DNA of 64,000 nt from contig NZ_JAFJSY010000069.1 in assembly GCF_019857225.1 (NCBI RefSeq), positions 1 to 64,000 on the forward strand, given 5' to 3'. Below the pieces are notes generated by a model. It saw only the letters and a program-made list of their open reading frames with translations, searched no databases and was not told where the DNA came from. The stretch is from Streptomyces plumbidurans (lineage in GTDB: Bacteria; Actinomycetota; Actinomycetes; Streptomycetales; Streptomycetaceae). A program made the position numbers and the translations under genes. Position 1 is the first letter of the stretch; every line of letters begins with the position of its first letter. This document shows positions 34,505 through 42,822 of this stretch, in pieces.

Positions 34505-36448
34505 TCAGTGCTTCCGGTACGACTCCACGTAACCGTTCGCGGGCGTGCCCACGCCGGTGACGTCGTCGTAGCCCTTCACGGCGGACAGCGAGCTGTCCTT
34601 GCCGAGGGAGCGGACCGAGGTGGCCAGGCCGTCGGACGCGTCGACGCCGTTCACGAAGTCGACCCGGGCGACCGCCAGGCCGGAGCCCGTCGGGTTGTCC
34701 GTGACGTCGTGGTAGGCCTTCGACCCGTACTTGGCGTAGATCGACGGGTTGGCGAAGCCGATCGCCTTGCCGCCGCGCGCCTCCTGGGCCAGGGCCTGCA
34801 CGGCCGCGATCACCGGAGCGGCGAGCGAGGTGCCGCCGATGCGGTACTCGGCGTACTGCTCGGACCCGTCCGGGAAGGTCTGCGTCTGACCGACCTTGAA
34901 ACCGGTGTTGGGGTCGGCGATGGCGGAGATGTCCGGGACGACGCGGTTGCCGGCGGCGTTGTTGGCCGTGGCCAGCGCGTTCGGCACGACGCCCTTCTGG
35001 TACGCCGGCTCCGGCACCGTCTTGCTGGTGCCGCCGCCCGCGCCCGAGGTGAAGGCCCCGGGGAAGCCCTCCCAGCTCTTGCCGTCGGCAGAGAGGTTGG
35101 CCTTCTCGGTGCCCCAGCCGGTCTCCCACAGGTACTTGTCGCCCTTGCCGACCGCCAGCGAGGTACCGCCGACCGCCGTCACCCAGGCCGAGTTGGCCGG
35201 GGTGTCGACCTGCTTCGTACCGGTGTGAGCGACCTCGTCGCCGTTGTCACCGGAGGAGAAGTAGAAGCCGATGCCCTCGACCGCGCCGAACTGGAAGACC
35301 TGGTCGTACGCGGCGGCCAGGTCCGGCGTCTGGTTGGCCTCGATGTCGCCCCAGGAATTGGAGACGATGTCGGCCAGGTGCTTGTCGACGATCTTGCTCA
35401 GCGAGTCGAGCAGGTCGTCGTCCATGCAGGAGGCGGCGCCCACGTACGTGACGTCCGCGGCCGGCGCGACCGCGTGCACGGCCTCGACGTCCAGGGTCTC
35501 CTCGCCGTACCAGCCCGACGCGTCGCACTCGTCGGCGCCGGTGTTCGTGTAGTTCTTGGGCAGCGACTGGTGCAGCTGACCGGTCTTCCAGGTCGCGTCG
35601 CCGTGCTTCTTCGCGTACGTCTGGGCGTCGAAGGCGATGGTCGGCGAGGCGTACGCGTCCGTGATGGCGACGCGCACCTTCTTGCCGGTGTACTTGCCCG
35701 CGCCGTAGGCGGCCCGCAGCTGCTTGCCGGTGTAGCCCTTGACCGCGTACGGGATCTTCTTGCCGTACGCGTCCGGCAGCGTCTTCGCGACGTTCGAGCC
35801 GTAGTACGAGGAGAACGGGCCGGCGTTCTTGAACGCCGCGCCCGGACCCGGCAGTTGGTCGCTGTGGCTCGCCTTGTGCGGCGCGTTGTCCAGGCCGGTG
35901 ACGGTCAGGACGGCGCCCTTGAGGCTGTCGGGCGCGGAGGCCGTCTTCGACGGCGCGCGGTACGTCTTGGAGCCCTTGCTGTAGTTGTGCAGCTGCGTGC
36001 CGAACGCCTTCTCGGCGGCGGCCACGTCACCGGTGACGGAGACGTAGTGCTGCGTGACGCCCGTGACCTTCAGGCCCGCGGACTTCAGCCACGACGTGAC
36101 CGCGGCCACCTGGGCCTTGGTCGCGCCGAAGCGGGACTGCGTCTGCTTGGCGCTCAGGTACTTGCCGTACGACGCCGAGTTCGGGTCGGACACTGCCTTC
36201 GCGTACGCGGCGAGGCCCGCCGCGTCCTTGCCGGCCAGGTAGACCCGGGCGGAGACCTGGGCGCTGTTCGAGGTCGCGCCCTTGTCCGCCTTGGCCGTGG
36301 CCCAGGCGGGCCTGGTGCCCGCGAGCGTGTCCCGGCCCGGGTTGTCCGCGGCGTGCGCCGCGGGTATGCCGAGCGCCAGCGCGCCGGCGATCATGGGCAG
36401 AGTTGCTGCCATGCTCGCGGCGCGCATTCTGGCGCGATTGGATCTCAT
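34505..36448 (-). CDS. Secreted S53 family peptidase (sedolisin)
   Basis: A 647-aa protein with a signal peptide ending near IPAAHA. The S53 propeptide covers about residues 40-210 (YLSAKQTQSRFGATKAQ is typical). The catalytic domain has Glu and Asp in YGEETLDVEAVHAVAP near residue 317, the oxyanion Asp in SNSWGD near 366, the nucleophile Ser in GGTSLAAP near 538, and a calcium site at the end (DVTGVGTPANGY). These enzymes are acid-active endo- or tripeptidyl peptidases exported as zymogens. ATG 36448 gives a normal signal peptide. A hairpin follows the gene. Confidence 0.92.
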   Translation of the reverse strand: MRSNRARMRAASMAATLPMIAGALALGIPAAHAADNPGRDTLAGTRPAWATAKADKGATSNSAQVSARVYLAGKDAAGLAAYAKAVSDPNSASYGKYLSAKQTQSRFGATKAQVAAVTSWLKSAGLKVTGVTQHYVSVTGDVAAAEKAFGTQLHNYSKGSKTYRAPSKTASAPDSLKGAVLTVTGLDNAPHKASHSDQLPGPGAAFKNAGPFSSYYGSNVAKTLPDAYGKKIPYAVKGYTGKQLRAAYGAGKYTGKKVRVAITDAYASPTIAFDAQTYAKKHGDATWKTGQLHQSLPKNYTNTGADECDASGWYGEETLDVEAVHAVAPAADVTYVGAASCMDDDLLDSLSKIVDKHLADIVSNSWGDIEANQTPDLAAAYDQVFQFGAVEGIGFYFSSGDNGDEVAHTGTKQVDTPANSAWVTAVGGTSLAVGKGDKYLWETGWGTEKANLSADGKSWEGFPGAFTSGAGGGTSKTVPEPAYQKGVVPNALATANNAAGNRVVPDISAIADPNTGFKVGQTQTFPDGSEQYAEYRIGGTSLAAPVIAAVQALAQEARGGKAIGFANPSIYAKYGSKAYHDVTDNPTGSGLAVARVDFVNGVDASDGLATSVRSLGKDSSLSAVKGYDDVTGVGTPANGYVESYRKH

Positions 36449-36657
36449 GGAACCCCCTGCGATGCGGTTCTTCGCACGTGTGGTTGGTCGTCGCCGGTCC
36501 ACGGACGACCCGTTCCGCGGCGGAGGAGCGGGCAATGGATCAAGCGATAGGGGTCACTCTTGCGATGAACCGTTCATGCCAGGGGAATGGGTAAGCCAAG
36601 AGAACCCCAAGGAACCGTCAGCTGGGGTGATTTGGGGCTTTCGTTCCTTCGGTGGCG

Positions 36658-37287
36658 TTAAGAACGGGCCTTCGCCCCCCGTTCCTTGAGCATGTCCGCC
36701 ATCAGTTTGATCTCCGACTGCTGGGCGTCGACCATGCCCTGCGCGAGATTCTTCTCCACGCCGACCGAGCACTTCGCCACACAGCCCTCGGCCATGTGGA
36801 TACCGCCCTTGTGATGCTCCGTCATCAGCTGCAGATAGAAGATCTCCGCCTGCTTGCCGTTGAGGGTGCCGAGCTTCTTCATCTCGGTGTCGGTCGCCAT
36901 GCCGGGCATCAGCGAGCCGTCCCCGCGCTCGGGCATGTCACCCATGCCCATCCAGGACATCGGCGGCTTCGACGACACCTTCGGCAGCCCCCACAGATCC
37001 AGCCAGCCCATCAACATGCCGCGCTGGTTGGCCTGCGTCTGGGCGATGTCGTAGGCGAGCCGCCGCACTTCGGTGTTCTTCGTGCGGTCGCGCACGATGT
37101 ACGACATCTCGACGGCCTGCTGGTGATGCACCGCCATGTCCCGCGCGAAGCCGGCGTCCGCGGAGTCGGCCGACGGGGTGGCCGGGCGTGTGTCGCCGCC
37201 GTCCTCGGCGACCGCGTAGGTGATGCCCCCGGCCGCGACGAGCACCGCGACCGTGGCTGCCGTGATCCAGCCGGCGTACTTCCTCAC
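36658..37287 (-). CDS. DUF305-family membrane-anchored protein
   Basis: A 209-aa protein with one N-terminal membrane helix (ITAATVAVLVAAGGITYAV) and a helical DUF305 domain outside the membrane. Conserved histidine pairs are seen in MAVHHQQAVEMS and MTEHHKGGIHMAEGC, with many methionines (MGMGDMPE, LMPGM). This His/Met-rich, ferritin-like bundle is often near metal or copper genes. The GTG start follows the DUF3105 stop at once, so the two are one operon. Confidence 0.85.
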   Translation of the reverse strand: MRKYAGWITAATVAVLVAAGGITYAVAEDGGDTRPATPSADSADAGFARDMAVHHQQAVEMSYIVRDRTKNTEVRRLAYDIAQTQANQRGMLMGWLDLWGLPKVSSKPPMSWMGMGDMPERGDGSLMPGMATDTEMKKLGTLNGKQAEIFYLQLMTEHHKGGIHMAEGCVAKCSVGVEKNLAQGMVDAQQSEIKLMADMLKERGAKARS

Positions 37288-37288
37288 G

Positions 37289-37954
37289 TCACATCGTCCC
37301 GCCCGTGCAGGAGGCACCCGGCTCCGGGGTCTGCTTGCCCTGCACATACGTCTCGAAGAACGCGGCGACCTTGGGGTCGTTCGCGCTCGTCACGCTCAAC
37401 TGGTGCCCCCACGCGGACAGTTCGATCGGGGCGCTCTGGCTCGGGTAGGGGCTGATCAACGAGTACGGCGTCTGCTTGACCTTCGCGGTCAGCGTGGCCA
37501 CGTCCGCCTTCTTCGCCTTGTCGGTGTACGTCACCCACACCGCGCCGTGCTCCAGCGCGTGCACGGCGTTCTCGTCCTTGACGGGCTTGGTGTAGACGTT
37601 GCCGTTGCAGTTGAGCCAGACCGGGTTGTGGTCGCCCCCGACCGGCGGGTGCATGGGGTAGTTCACGGTCGTCTGGACGTGGTTGCGGGTCAGCTTGCCC
37701 GTCCAGGTCCGCACCCCGTCCTTGCCCGTGACGAAGTGCCCCGAGCCCTGCGCCTTGGAGCTGCTCGCGGTGTCCTTGTCGTCGCCCTGGGACTTCACCA
37801 CGAAGACCCCGCCGACCACGAGAGCGGCGACGACCACCGCGCTCGCGGCGACCACAAGGATGCGGTTGCGCCGCTGCCGGGACTGCTCGGCACGACGCAT
37901 CTCCTCTATCCGCGCCTTGCGTGCCGCGCTCTGGGTCTTGTTGGCGGAGCCCAT
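37289..37954 (-). CDS. DUF3105-family membrane-anchored protein
   Basis: A 221-aa protein with a basic head, one membrane helix (ILVVAASAVVVAALVVGGVF, about residues 32-51) and an external DUF3105 domain containing YPMHPPVGGDHNPVW and VHALEHGAVWV; the two histidine motifs suggest metal binding. It often co-occurs with DUF305 proteins, as here, where the genes are separated by 1 bp. The function of the pair is unknown; periplasmic metal handling is a guess. It diverges from nsrR, with the putative nsrR operator in the gap. Confidence 0.85.
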   Translation of the reverse strand: MGSANKTQSAARKARIEEMRRAEQSRQRRNRILVVAASAVVVAALVVGGVFVVKSQGDDKDTASSSKAQGSGHFVTGKDGVRTWTGKLTRNHVQTTVNYPMHPPVGGDHNPVWLNCNGNVYTKPVKDENAVHALEHGAVWVTYTDKAKKADVATLTAKVKQTPYSLISPYPSQSAPIELSAWGHQLSVTSANDPKVAAFFETYVQGKQTPEPGASCTGGTM

Positions 37955-38087
37955 GGGGGTGTCCTTCTAAGAAAAGGGACGGTCGGGTTTGCTGATGGTA
38001 ATGGGGAAGAGGGGGCGTCCGGTTGGCAGGTCCCGGGAATGGCCGGATCGACAGCAACCCGACAGCGAGCCGACGTCATCCGGTCGA

Positions 38088-38110
38088 AATTTGAATCCAG
38101 GATGCGCATT
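38088..38110. promoter_or_regulatory. Probable NsrR operator upstream of nsrR
   Basis: A dyad GAATCC-A-GGATGC (38093-38105) in an AT-rich context lies about 16 bp before the nsrR start. It has the same layout as the perfect site before hmp (GCATCT-G-AGATGC): half-sites around one central base. It suggests NsrR represses its own gene. The similarity is moderate, since three dyad positions differ. Confidence 0.5.
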
Positions 38111-38125
38111 ATCTAGGCTGGTGGT

Positions 38126-38563
38126 ATGCGGCTGCTCCGATCCACCGATCTCGCGTTGCGCGTGCTCATGCGGCTCGCGGTCGCCGGTGAGTCCACGCCC
38201 GCGACCCGCGAGGTCGCGGCCGACATGGACGCGCCCTACACCCACGCGGCGAAGGTGGTGGCCGAACTCCAGCACATGGGGCTGCTGGACGCCCGCCGCG
38301 GCCGGGGCGGCGGCCTCACGCTCACCACGAAGGGCCGTACGGCATCCGTCGGCGCCCTGGTCCGCGCCTTCGAGGGGGACGGCGACGTGGTCGACTGCGA
38401 GGGCGGCACCACCCCCTGCCCCCTCAGCCCCGCCTGCCGCCTCCGAGGCGCCCTCCGCCAGGCCCAGGAAGCCTTCTTCGCCTCCCTGGACCCGGTGACG
38501 ATCGCCGACATCGCCTCGGAGCCCACGGCGGCACTGCTACTGGGGATGCCGCGTATGCGGTGA
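38126..38563 (+). CDS. nsrR: Rrf2-family nitric-oxide sensor NsrR
   Basis: A 145-aa regulator. The winged helix has ATREVAADMDAPYTHAAKVV and the wing RRGRGGGLTL. Three cysteines for a [4Fe-4S] cluster lie at 91, 98 and 104 (DCEGG, PCPLSPACR). Asp8 (RSTDLALRV) matches the fourth ligand known in the S. coelicolor protein. Nitric oxide destroys the cluster and releases DNA. A perfect operator-like palindrome precedes hmp nearby, which fits the known target. It converges on hmp across a decayed repeat. Confidence 0.9.
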   Translation: MRLLRSTDLALRVLMRLAVAGESTPATREVAADMDAPYTHAAKVVAELQHMGLLDARRGRGGGLTLTTKGRTASVGALVRAFEGDGDVVDCEGGTTPCPLSPACRLRGALRQAQEAFFASLDPVTIADIASEPTAALLLGMPRMR

Positions 38564-38593
38564 TGCGGCCCGAAGGGCTAGGCGCGTGCTACT

Positions 38594-39105
38594 GCGCCGG
38601 GTCCTGGGGGGAGAGAGATCGGCGCGAGGTTGGGGTCGGCTGCGCGCCGCCGGGCGGAATTGGCGGCCGAAGTCGCGGTTCGGGGGGCCGCGGCGAGGAT
38701 GTTTGGTGGTGCGGCCTCTTCTCGACGGGCAGTCCCACGCTCTGAAGGTGCGGGGTGCCGGGCCGGGCGGGCGGGCTGGCGCGGAGACCGTATCTGGCGG
38801 CGCACCGTGCCGGGCTCGGCGCGGCGGTGCGCCGCTTGCGTCGCACTCGGCGCAGTGGCTCTCCTTGGTGGCTGCGCCGGGTCTAGGCGGTCTGCGCGAG
38901 GCTGAGGCCGGCCGCGTGCGCCGGGCTGACTTGGCCGTAGCCGCGGTTTGGGGGCGGCGCCGGGGATGCCCGGTGGGGTGGCCTCTTCTCGACGAGTACG
39001 CCCCGTGCTGAAGGCGCCGGGTGCCGGTGCCGGGCCGGAGTGGGCGGCGCACCGTCCGGGCCCGGTGGTGGCCGCCTTTCGTCGCACCCGGTGCAGTGGC
39101 TCTCC
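38594..39105. repeat. Decayed two-unit tandem repeat between nsrR and hmp
   Basis: Two related blocks of about 240-270 bp fill this 557-bp convergent gap. Shared phrases include GCCTCTTCTCGACG at 38714 and 38981, and CAGTGGCTCTCC at 38853 and 39094, plus a shared TGCGCCGGGTC near each unit's start. Identity looks roughly two-thirds with indels. A proline/arginine-rich open frame on the - strand (38578-39087) is itself internally repeated (RREEATPP and RREEAAPP) and has no ribosome site, so I read it as a by-product. No homology to the flanking gene ends is evident by eye. Confidence 0.7.
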
Positions 39106-39120
39106 CGGCGCCCCCCGTGC

Positions 39121-40308
39121 TCAGGCCCTGCTCAACCAGAGGTCCGGGCCGAAGACCTCGTAGTGGATGTCGGCGGGGGAGAGGCCCTTGGTGAGGAGTT
39201 GGGTGCGGACCGCGCGCATGAAGGGGAGCGGGCCGCACAGGTACGCGCGTGTGGCGTGCGGGATGGTGAGGTCGTCCAGGTCGACGAGGCCGGTGCGGGT
39301 GCCGGGTGCGGCGTCGCGCTCGTACCAGAAGTGGACGGTGGCGTCCGGGAGCTTGTCCGTGAAGGCCAGGTGGTCGGCGCGCAGGGCGTGGTCCGCGGGG
39401 GAGCGGTCGCCGTGCACGACGGTGACCGGGGCGCCGTGGCCGGCGTTCGCGAGCTGCGCCAGCATGGCGACCATCGGGGTCACGCCGATCCCGGCGGAGG
39501 CCAGCAGCAGCGGGGTGTCCGCGGCGTCCTCCAGGACGAGGTCGCCGTAGGGGGCCGACAGCTCCAGTACGTCGCCCTCGCGCACGCGCGCGTGCAGATG
39601 GTTCGAGACCTCGCCCTCGGGAGCGGCACCGTCCCCGGGCACCCGCTTGACGCTGAACTGCCGCACGTTTGAACCGGCCGCCCCGGAGAGGCTGTACTGC
39701 CGTATCTGACGCGCGCCGTCCGGGAGTTCGGCCCGTACGGAGACGTACTGCCCCGCGCGGAAGTCCGCGACCGGCCCGCCGTCGGCGGGGCGCAGCCGGA
39801 ACGTGGTCACGTCCGCGGTCTCCGCGACCCGCTCGACGACCTCCCACCGCCGCCACCCTGGCTCCCCGGACTCCTCGTACAGCCGCTTCTCGATGGCGCA
39901 GAGGGCGTTCGCCATCAGCCAGTAGACCTCGCCCCAGGCGGCCGCGACCTCCGGGGTGACGGCCTCGCCGAGGACCTCGGCGATCGCGGCGAAGAGGTGC
40001 TCGTGGACGAGCGCGTACTGCTCGGGCCGCACACCCAGCGAGGCGTGCTTGTGGGCGATCCGGGACAGCATCGCGTCCGGCCGCTGCTCCGGATGCTCCA
40101 GCAGGTGCGTCGCGAACGCGGCGATCGATCCCGCCAGGGCCTGGCGCTGGGTGCCGGCGGCCTGGTTCCCGCGGTTGAAGAGGTCGCGCAGCAGATCGGG
40201 GCGGGCGGCGAACAGTCCGGCGTAGAACCGCTCCGTGATCTCGGGAAGCGAGGCGCCGACGGCGGGAAGGGTGGCACGGACGAGGGCAGCAGCAGGCTCG
40301 GACAGCAT
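39121..40308 (-). CDS. hmp: Flavohaemoglobin, nitric oxide dioxygenase
   Basis: A 395-aa three-domain protein turning nitric oxide into nitrate with NAD(P)H and oxygen. The globin domain (1-140) has the proximal histidine region AHKHASLGV. The FAD-binding domain carries RQYSLSG, and the NAD domain carries GIGVTPMVAM, with the end VFGPDLWL. A perfect NsrR-type operator lies 44-60 bp upstream of the start, so repression lifted by nitric oxide is likely. It diverges from glnA2. Confidence 0.93.
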   Translation of the reverse strand: MLSEPAAALVRATLPAVGASLPEITERFYAGLFAARPDLLRDLFNRGNQAAGTQRQALAGSIAAFATHLLEHPEQRPDAMLSRIAHKHASLGVRPEQYALVHEHLFAAIAEVLGEAVTPEVAAAWGEVYWLMANALCAIEKRLYEESGEPGWRRWEVVERVAETADVTTFRLRPADGGPVADFRAGQYVSVRAELPDGARQIRQYSLSGAAGSNVRQFSVKRVPGDGAAPEGEVSNHLHARVREGDVLELSAPYGDLVLEDAADTPLLLASAGIGVTPMVAMLAQLANAGHGAPVTVVHGDRSPADHALRADHLAFTDKLPDATVHFWYERDAAPGTRTGLVDLDDLTIPHATRAYLCGPLPFMRAVRTQLLTKGLSPADIHYEVFGPDLWLSRA

Positions 40309-40351
40309 CGGGGCTCCTTGTGAACTCGGCTGCTCCGCACGCTAGTTAAAC

Positions 40352-40368
40352 TTGCATCTGAGATGCAA
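40352..40368 (-). promoter_or_regulatory. NsrR operator upstream of hmp
   Basis: TTGCATCT-G-AGATGCAA is a perfect 8-1-8 palindrome embedded in AT-rich DNA, 44 bp before the hmp start. Its core GCATCTGAGATGC agrees with the NsrR motif I recall from S. coelicolor hmp promoters. NsrR is encoded 1.8 kb away. Confidence 0.82.
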
Positions 40369-40638
40369 ATTAAAAGAGCGTGGCGCTCCTCACGTGCGAG
40401 GCGGATGCGAGGTCGGTACGAGGTGGAGCAGGGCATTACGGATGTCAGTCCGAGCAGGCAGTATGGGCAGCAGAGCCGTACACCCGCGTATGTGCGGCAT
40501 TCAGGCCGGAGTCGCTTGGTCGATCATGGTCTGCAACGCGCATGAAATGCTGTTGTGGTGTGATGCTCAGGTGCCCGACCGCCTCCTTGGGACAGGGGAG
40601 ACAAGGCGGCCTGACCAGCAAGGATGGGGAAGCGGAAG
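40369..40638 (+). other. Gene-free region upstream of glnA2
   Basis: The 330-bp divergent gap between hmp and glnA2 holds the NsrR palindrome at its left edge, a run of three 11-bp direct repeats at 40395-40427, and AAGGATGGGGAAGCGGAAG just before the glnA2 start. A 60-codon frame (40363-40545) starts inside the operator and has no ribosome site; I do not call it a gene. Confidence 0.6.
40395..40427 (+). promoter_or_regulatory. Three 11-bp direct repeats upstream of glnA2
   Basis: TGCGAGGCGGA, TGCGAGGTCGG and TACGAGGTGGA follow one another without gaps, from 40395, 40406 and 40417. The CGAGG core at 11-bp pitch resembles SARP heptamers (TCGAGNN). It lies about 210 bp before the glnA2 start. 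Regulatory function is a guess from the spacing. Confidence 0.4.
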
Positions 40639-42000
40639 ATGGACAAGCAGCAGGAGTTCGTGCTCCGGACCTTGGAGGAGCGCGACATCCGGTTCGTACG
40701 CCTGTGGTTCACGGACGTGCTGGGCTTCCTCAAGTCCGTCGCGGTGGCCCCCGCCGAGCTGGAGCAGGCCTTCGACGAGGGCATCGGCTTCGACGGCTCG
40801 GCCATCGAGGGCTTCGCCCGGGTCTACGAGTCCGACATGATCGCCAAGCCCGACCCCTCGACCTTCCAGATCCTGCCCTGGCGCGCCGAGGCCCCCGGCA
40901 CCGCCCGCATGTTCTGCGACATCCTGATGCCGGACGGCTCCCCCTCCTTCGCCGACCCGCGCTTCGTCCTCAAGCGCGCCCTGACCCGCGGCTCCGACCT
41001 GGGCTTCACCTTCTACACGCACCCGGAGATCGAGTTCTACCTGCTCAAGGACCGCCCGCTCGACGGCTCCCGCCCGACCCCCGCCGACAACTCCGGCTAC
41101 TTCGACCACACCCCGCAGAACATCGGCATGGACTTCCGCCGCCAGGCGATCACCATGCTGGAGTCGATGGGCATCTCGGTCGAGTTCTCCCACCACGAGG
41201 GCGCCCCCGGCCAGCAGGAGATCGACCTGCGGTACGCCGACGCGCTCTCGACGGCAGACAACATCATGACCTTCCGCCTGGTCATGAAGCAGGTGGCGCT
41301 GGAGCAGGGCGTCCAGGCGACCTTCATGCCGAAGCCGTTCTCGGAGTACCCGGGCAGCGGAATGCACACCCACCTCTCCCTCTTCGAGGGCGACCGCAAC
41401 GCGTTCTACGAGTCCGGCGCGGAGTACCAGCTCTCCAAGGTCGGCCGCTCCTTCATCGCGGGCCTGCTGCGCCACGCGGCGGAGATCTCCGCGGTCACCA
41501 ACCAGTGGGTGAACTCCTACAAGCGCATCTGGGGCGGCTCGGAGCGCACCGCCGGCGCCGGCGGCGAGGCCCCCTCGTACATCTGCTGGGGCCACAACAA
41601 CCGCAGCGCCCTGGTCCGCGTGCCGATGTACAAGCCCGGCAAGACCGGCTCCGCGCGCGTGGAGGTCCGCTCCATCGACTCCGGCACCAACCCCTACCTC
41701 GCCTACGCCGTCCTGCTGGCCGCCGGCCTCAAGGGCATCGAGGAGGGCTACGAGCTCCCGCCGGGCGCCGAGGACGACGTCTGGGCCCTCTCCGACGCCG
41801 AACGCCGCGCCCTGGGCATCGAGCCCCTCCCGCAGAACCTCGGCGAGGCCCTGATCCTCATGGAACGCAGCGACCTGGTCGCCGAAACCCTCGGCGAACA
41901 CGTCTTCGACTTCTTCCTGCGCAACAAGCAGGCGGAGTGGCACGAGTACCGCAGCGAGGTCACGGCCTTCGAGCTGAAGAAGAACCTGCCGGTGCTGTAA
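40639..42000 (+). CDS. glnA2: Glutamine synthetase-like protein GlnA2 (gamma-glutamylpolyamine synthetase)
   Basis: A 453-aa glutamine synthetase-fold enzyme. It has FDGSAIEGFARV near the N-terminus, EIEFYLL metal ligands, the HTHLSLF histidine loop and NNRSALVRVP. In S. coelicolor the near-identical GlnA2, as I recall it, joins glutamate to polyamines such as putrescine rather than to ammonia. The C-terminal region reads EGYELPPGA where true GSI has the adenylylation motif NLYDLPP, so GlnE control is doubtful. ATG 40639 follows GGAAG; an ATG five codons earlier lacks a ribosome site. A hairpin follows the stop. Confidence 0.9.
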   Translation: MDKQQEFVLRTLEERDIRFVRLWFTDVLGFLKSVAVAPAELEQAFDEGIGFDGSAIEGFARVYESDMIAKPDPSTFQILPWRAEAPGTARMFCDILMPDGSPSFADPRFVLKRALTRGSDLGFTFYTHPEIEFYLLKDRPLDGSRPTPADNSGYFDHTPQNIGMDFRRQAITMLESMGISVEFSHHEGAPGQQEIDLRYADALSTADNIMTFRLVMKQVALEQGVQATFMPKPFSEYPGSGMHTHLSLFEGDRNAFYESGAEYQLSKVGRSFIAGLLRHAAEISAVTNQWVNSYKRIWGGSERTAGAGGEAPSYICWGHNNRSALVRVPMYKPGKTGSARVEVRSIDSGTNPYLAYAVLLAAGLKGIEEGYELPPGAEDDVWALSDAERRALGIEPLPQNLGEALILMERSDLVAETLGEHVFDFFLRNKQAEWHEYRSEVTAFELKKNLPVL

Positions 42001-42015
42001 GGGGCTGCTGAGCGA

Positions 42016-42040
42016 GGCTGACGGTGATGTGCCGTCAGCC
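42016..42040 (+). terminator. Terminator hairpin after glnA2
   Basis: GGCTGACGG (42016-42024) pairs with CCGTCAGCC (42032-42040) around a seven-base loop, beginning 15 bp after the glnA2 stop. It lies next to the stop of the convergent small gene at 42051, so it may also limit read-through from that side. Confidence 0.65.
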
Positions 42041-42050
42041 CGCCGTGCTG

Positions 42051-42341
42051 TCAGCCCTCGACCGGCTGTGGGTGGCGGACCGTTCTGCGCAGTTGGGCCT
42101 CCACGGTGAAACGGGGCTCCCCCTCGTCCTTCGCGTAGGCGGTGATCGCGGCCTGGACGTCCGCGGCGAGTTCGCGCCACTCGCGCCATGCCTGGTCGTA
42201 GGCCGCCGTCTGCTCGTCGCTCCAGCCGGTCTCGTCGGCCGGTCGGCCGTACGCGTCACGGCGGGCCAGGACGTGCGCGTTCGCCCGGTCGACGGCGCGC
42301 TGCAACGTCACAAGATCATCAAAGCTGTGTGCCACAGGCAT
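42051..42341 (-). CDS. Small helical protein, unknown function
   Basis: A 96-aa soluble protein rich in helix-forming residues (FDDLVTLQRAVDRANAHVLA, EWRELAADVQAAITAYAKDE) and tryptophan. No domain name is recognised, though similar short proteins occur next to glnA2 in streptomycetes, from memory. Codon use is like its neighbours. It ends 10 bp from the glnA2 terminator and lies 40 bp after the VOC gene on the same strand. Confidence 0.6.
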   Translation of the reverse strand: MPVAHSFDDLVTLQRAVDRANAHVLARRDAYGRPADETGWSDEQTAAYDQAWREWRELAADVQAAITAYAKDEGEPRFTVEAQLRRTVRHPQPVEG

Positions 42342-42381
42342 GGAGTCTAAGAGGTCGTTCCCCTCGCGCCTCCGGGACGGC

Positions 42382-42783
42382 TCAGCGCAGTAGCTGCCCG
42401 ATGCCCATCAGATTGCCCTCGCTGTCGCGGAACCAGGCGGCGCGTTCGGCGCGGGCGCCCTTGCTCGGGTAGTGGCCCTGCACCTCGGTGATGCCGTCCA
42501 CCGTACGCAGGCCGGGAACGTCGACGTCCTCGAACCGCACGCCACGGCGCCGGAGTTCGGCCACCACCGAGTCCAGGTCGTCGACCTCCCACGCCATCTG
42601 CGTGAAGGTCCCGGGCGAGGCACCCGTGGAGCGGAACACCACGAACTCCGTGCCGGCGGTGCGGTAGAGCAGCCCGCCGGGCCGCTCGTCGACGGGGTCG
42701 AGCCCGAGCTTCTCGGAGTAGAACCGCCGCGCCCGCTCCAGGTCCTGCGCGGGCAGCCGGGGCATCACACGCGCCCCGGCCAT
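42382..42783 (-). CDS. VOC-family (glyoxalase/bleomycin-resistance fold) protein 1
   Basis: A 133-aa protein with the paired beta-alpha-beta-beta-beta fold: VMPRLPAQDLERARRFYSEK at the start and AWFRDSEGNLMGIGQL at the end (Glu/Asp metal-ligand positions of the second half). Such proteins include dioxygenases, lyases and antibiotic-binding proteins; this one is not assignable. A TTG at 42822 directly behind GGAGGAG, overlapping the previous stop, is an alternative start adding 13 residues. It follows the second VOC gene on the same strand. Confidence 0.8.
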   Translation of the reverse strand: MAGARVMPRLPAQDLERARRFYSEKLGLDPVDERPGGLLYRTAGTEFVVFRSTGASPGTFTQMAWEVDDLDSVVAELRRRGVRFEDVDVPGLRTVDGITEVQGHYPSKGARAERAAWFRDSEGNLMGIGQLLR

Positions 42784-42822
42784 CGGTGCGGATCGGCCCC
42801 GCTGTTGCCGCCCCGGGCTCAA

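Noticed and set aside
38578..39087. A 169-codon Pro/Arg-rich gene on the - strand
   Set aside because: It lacks a ribosome site and domains; its internal repetition follows the DNA repeat. I treat it as a by-product of the decayed repeat.
40363..40545. A 60-codon gene upstream of glnA2
   Set aside because: It starts inside the NsrR palindrome, has no ribosome site and no recognisable features.
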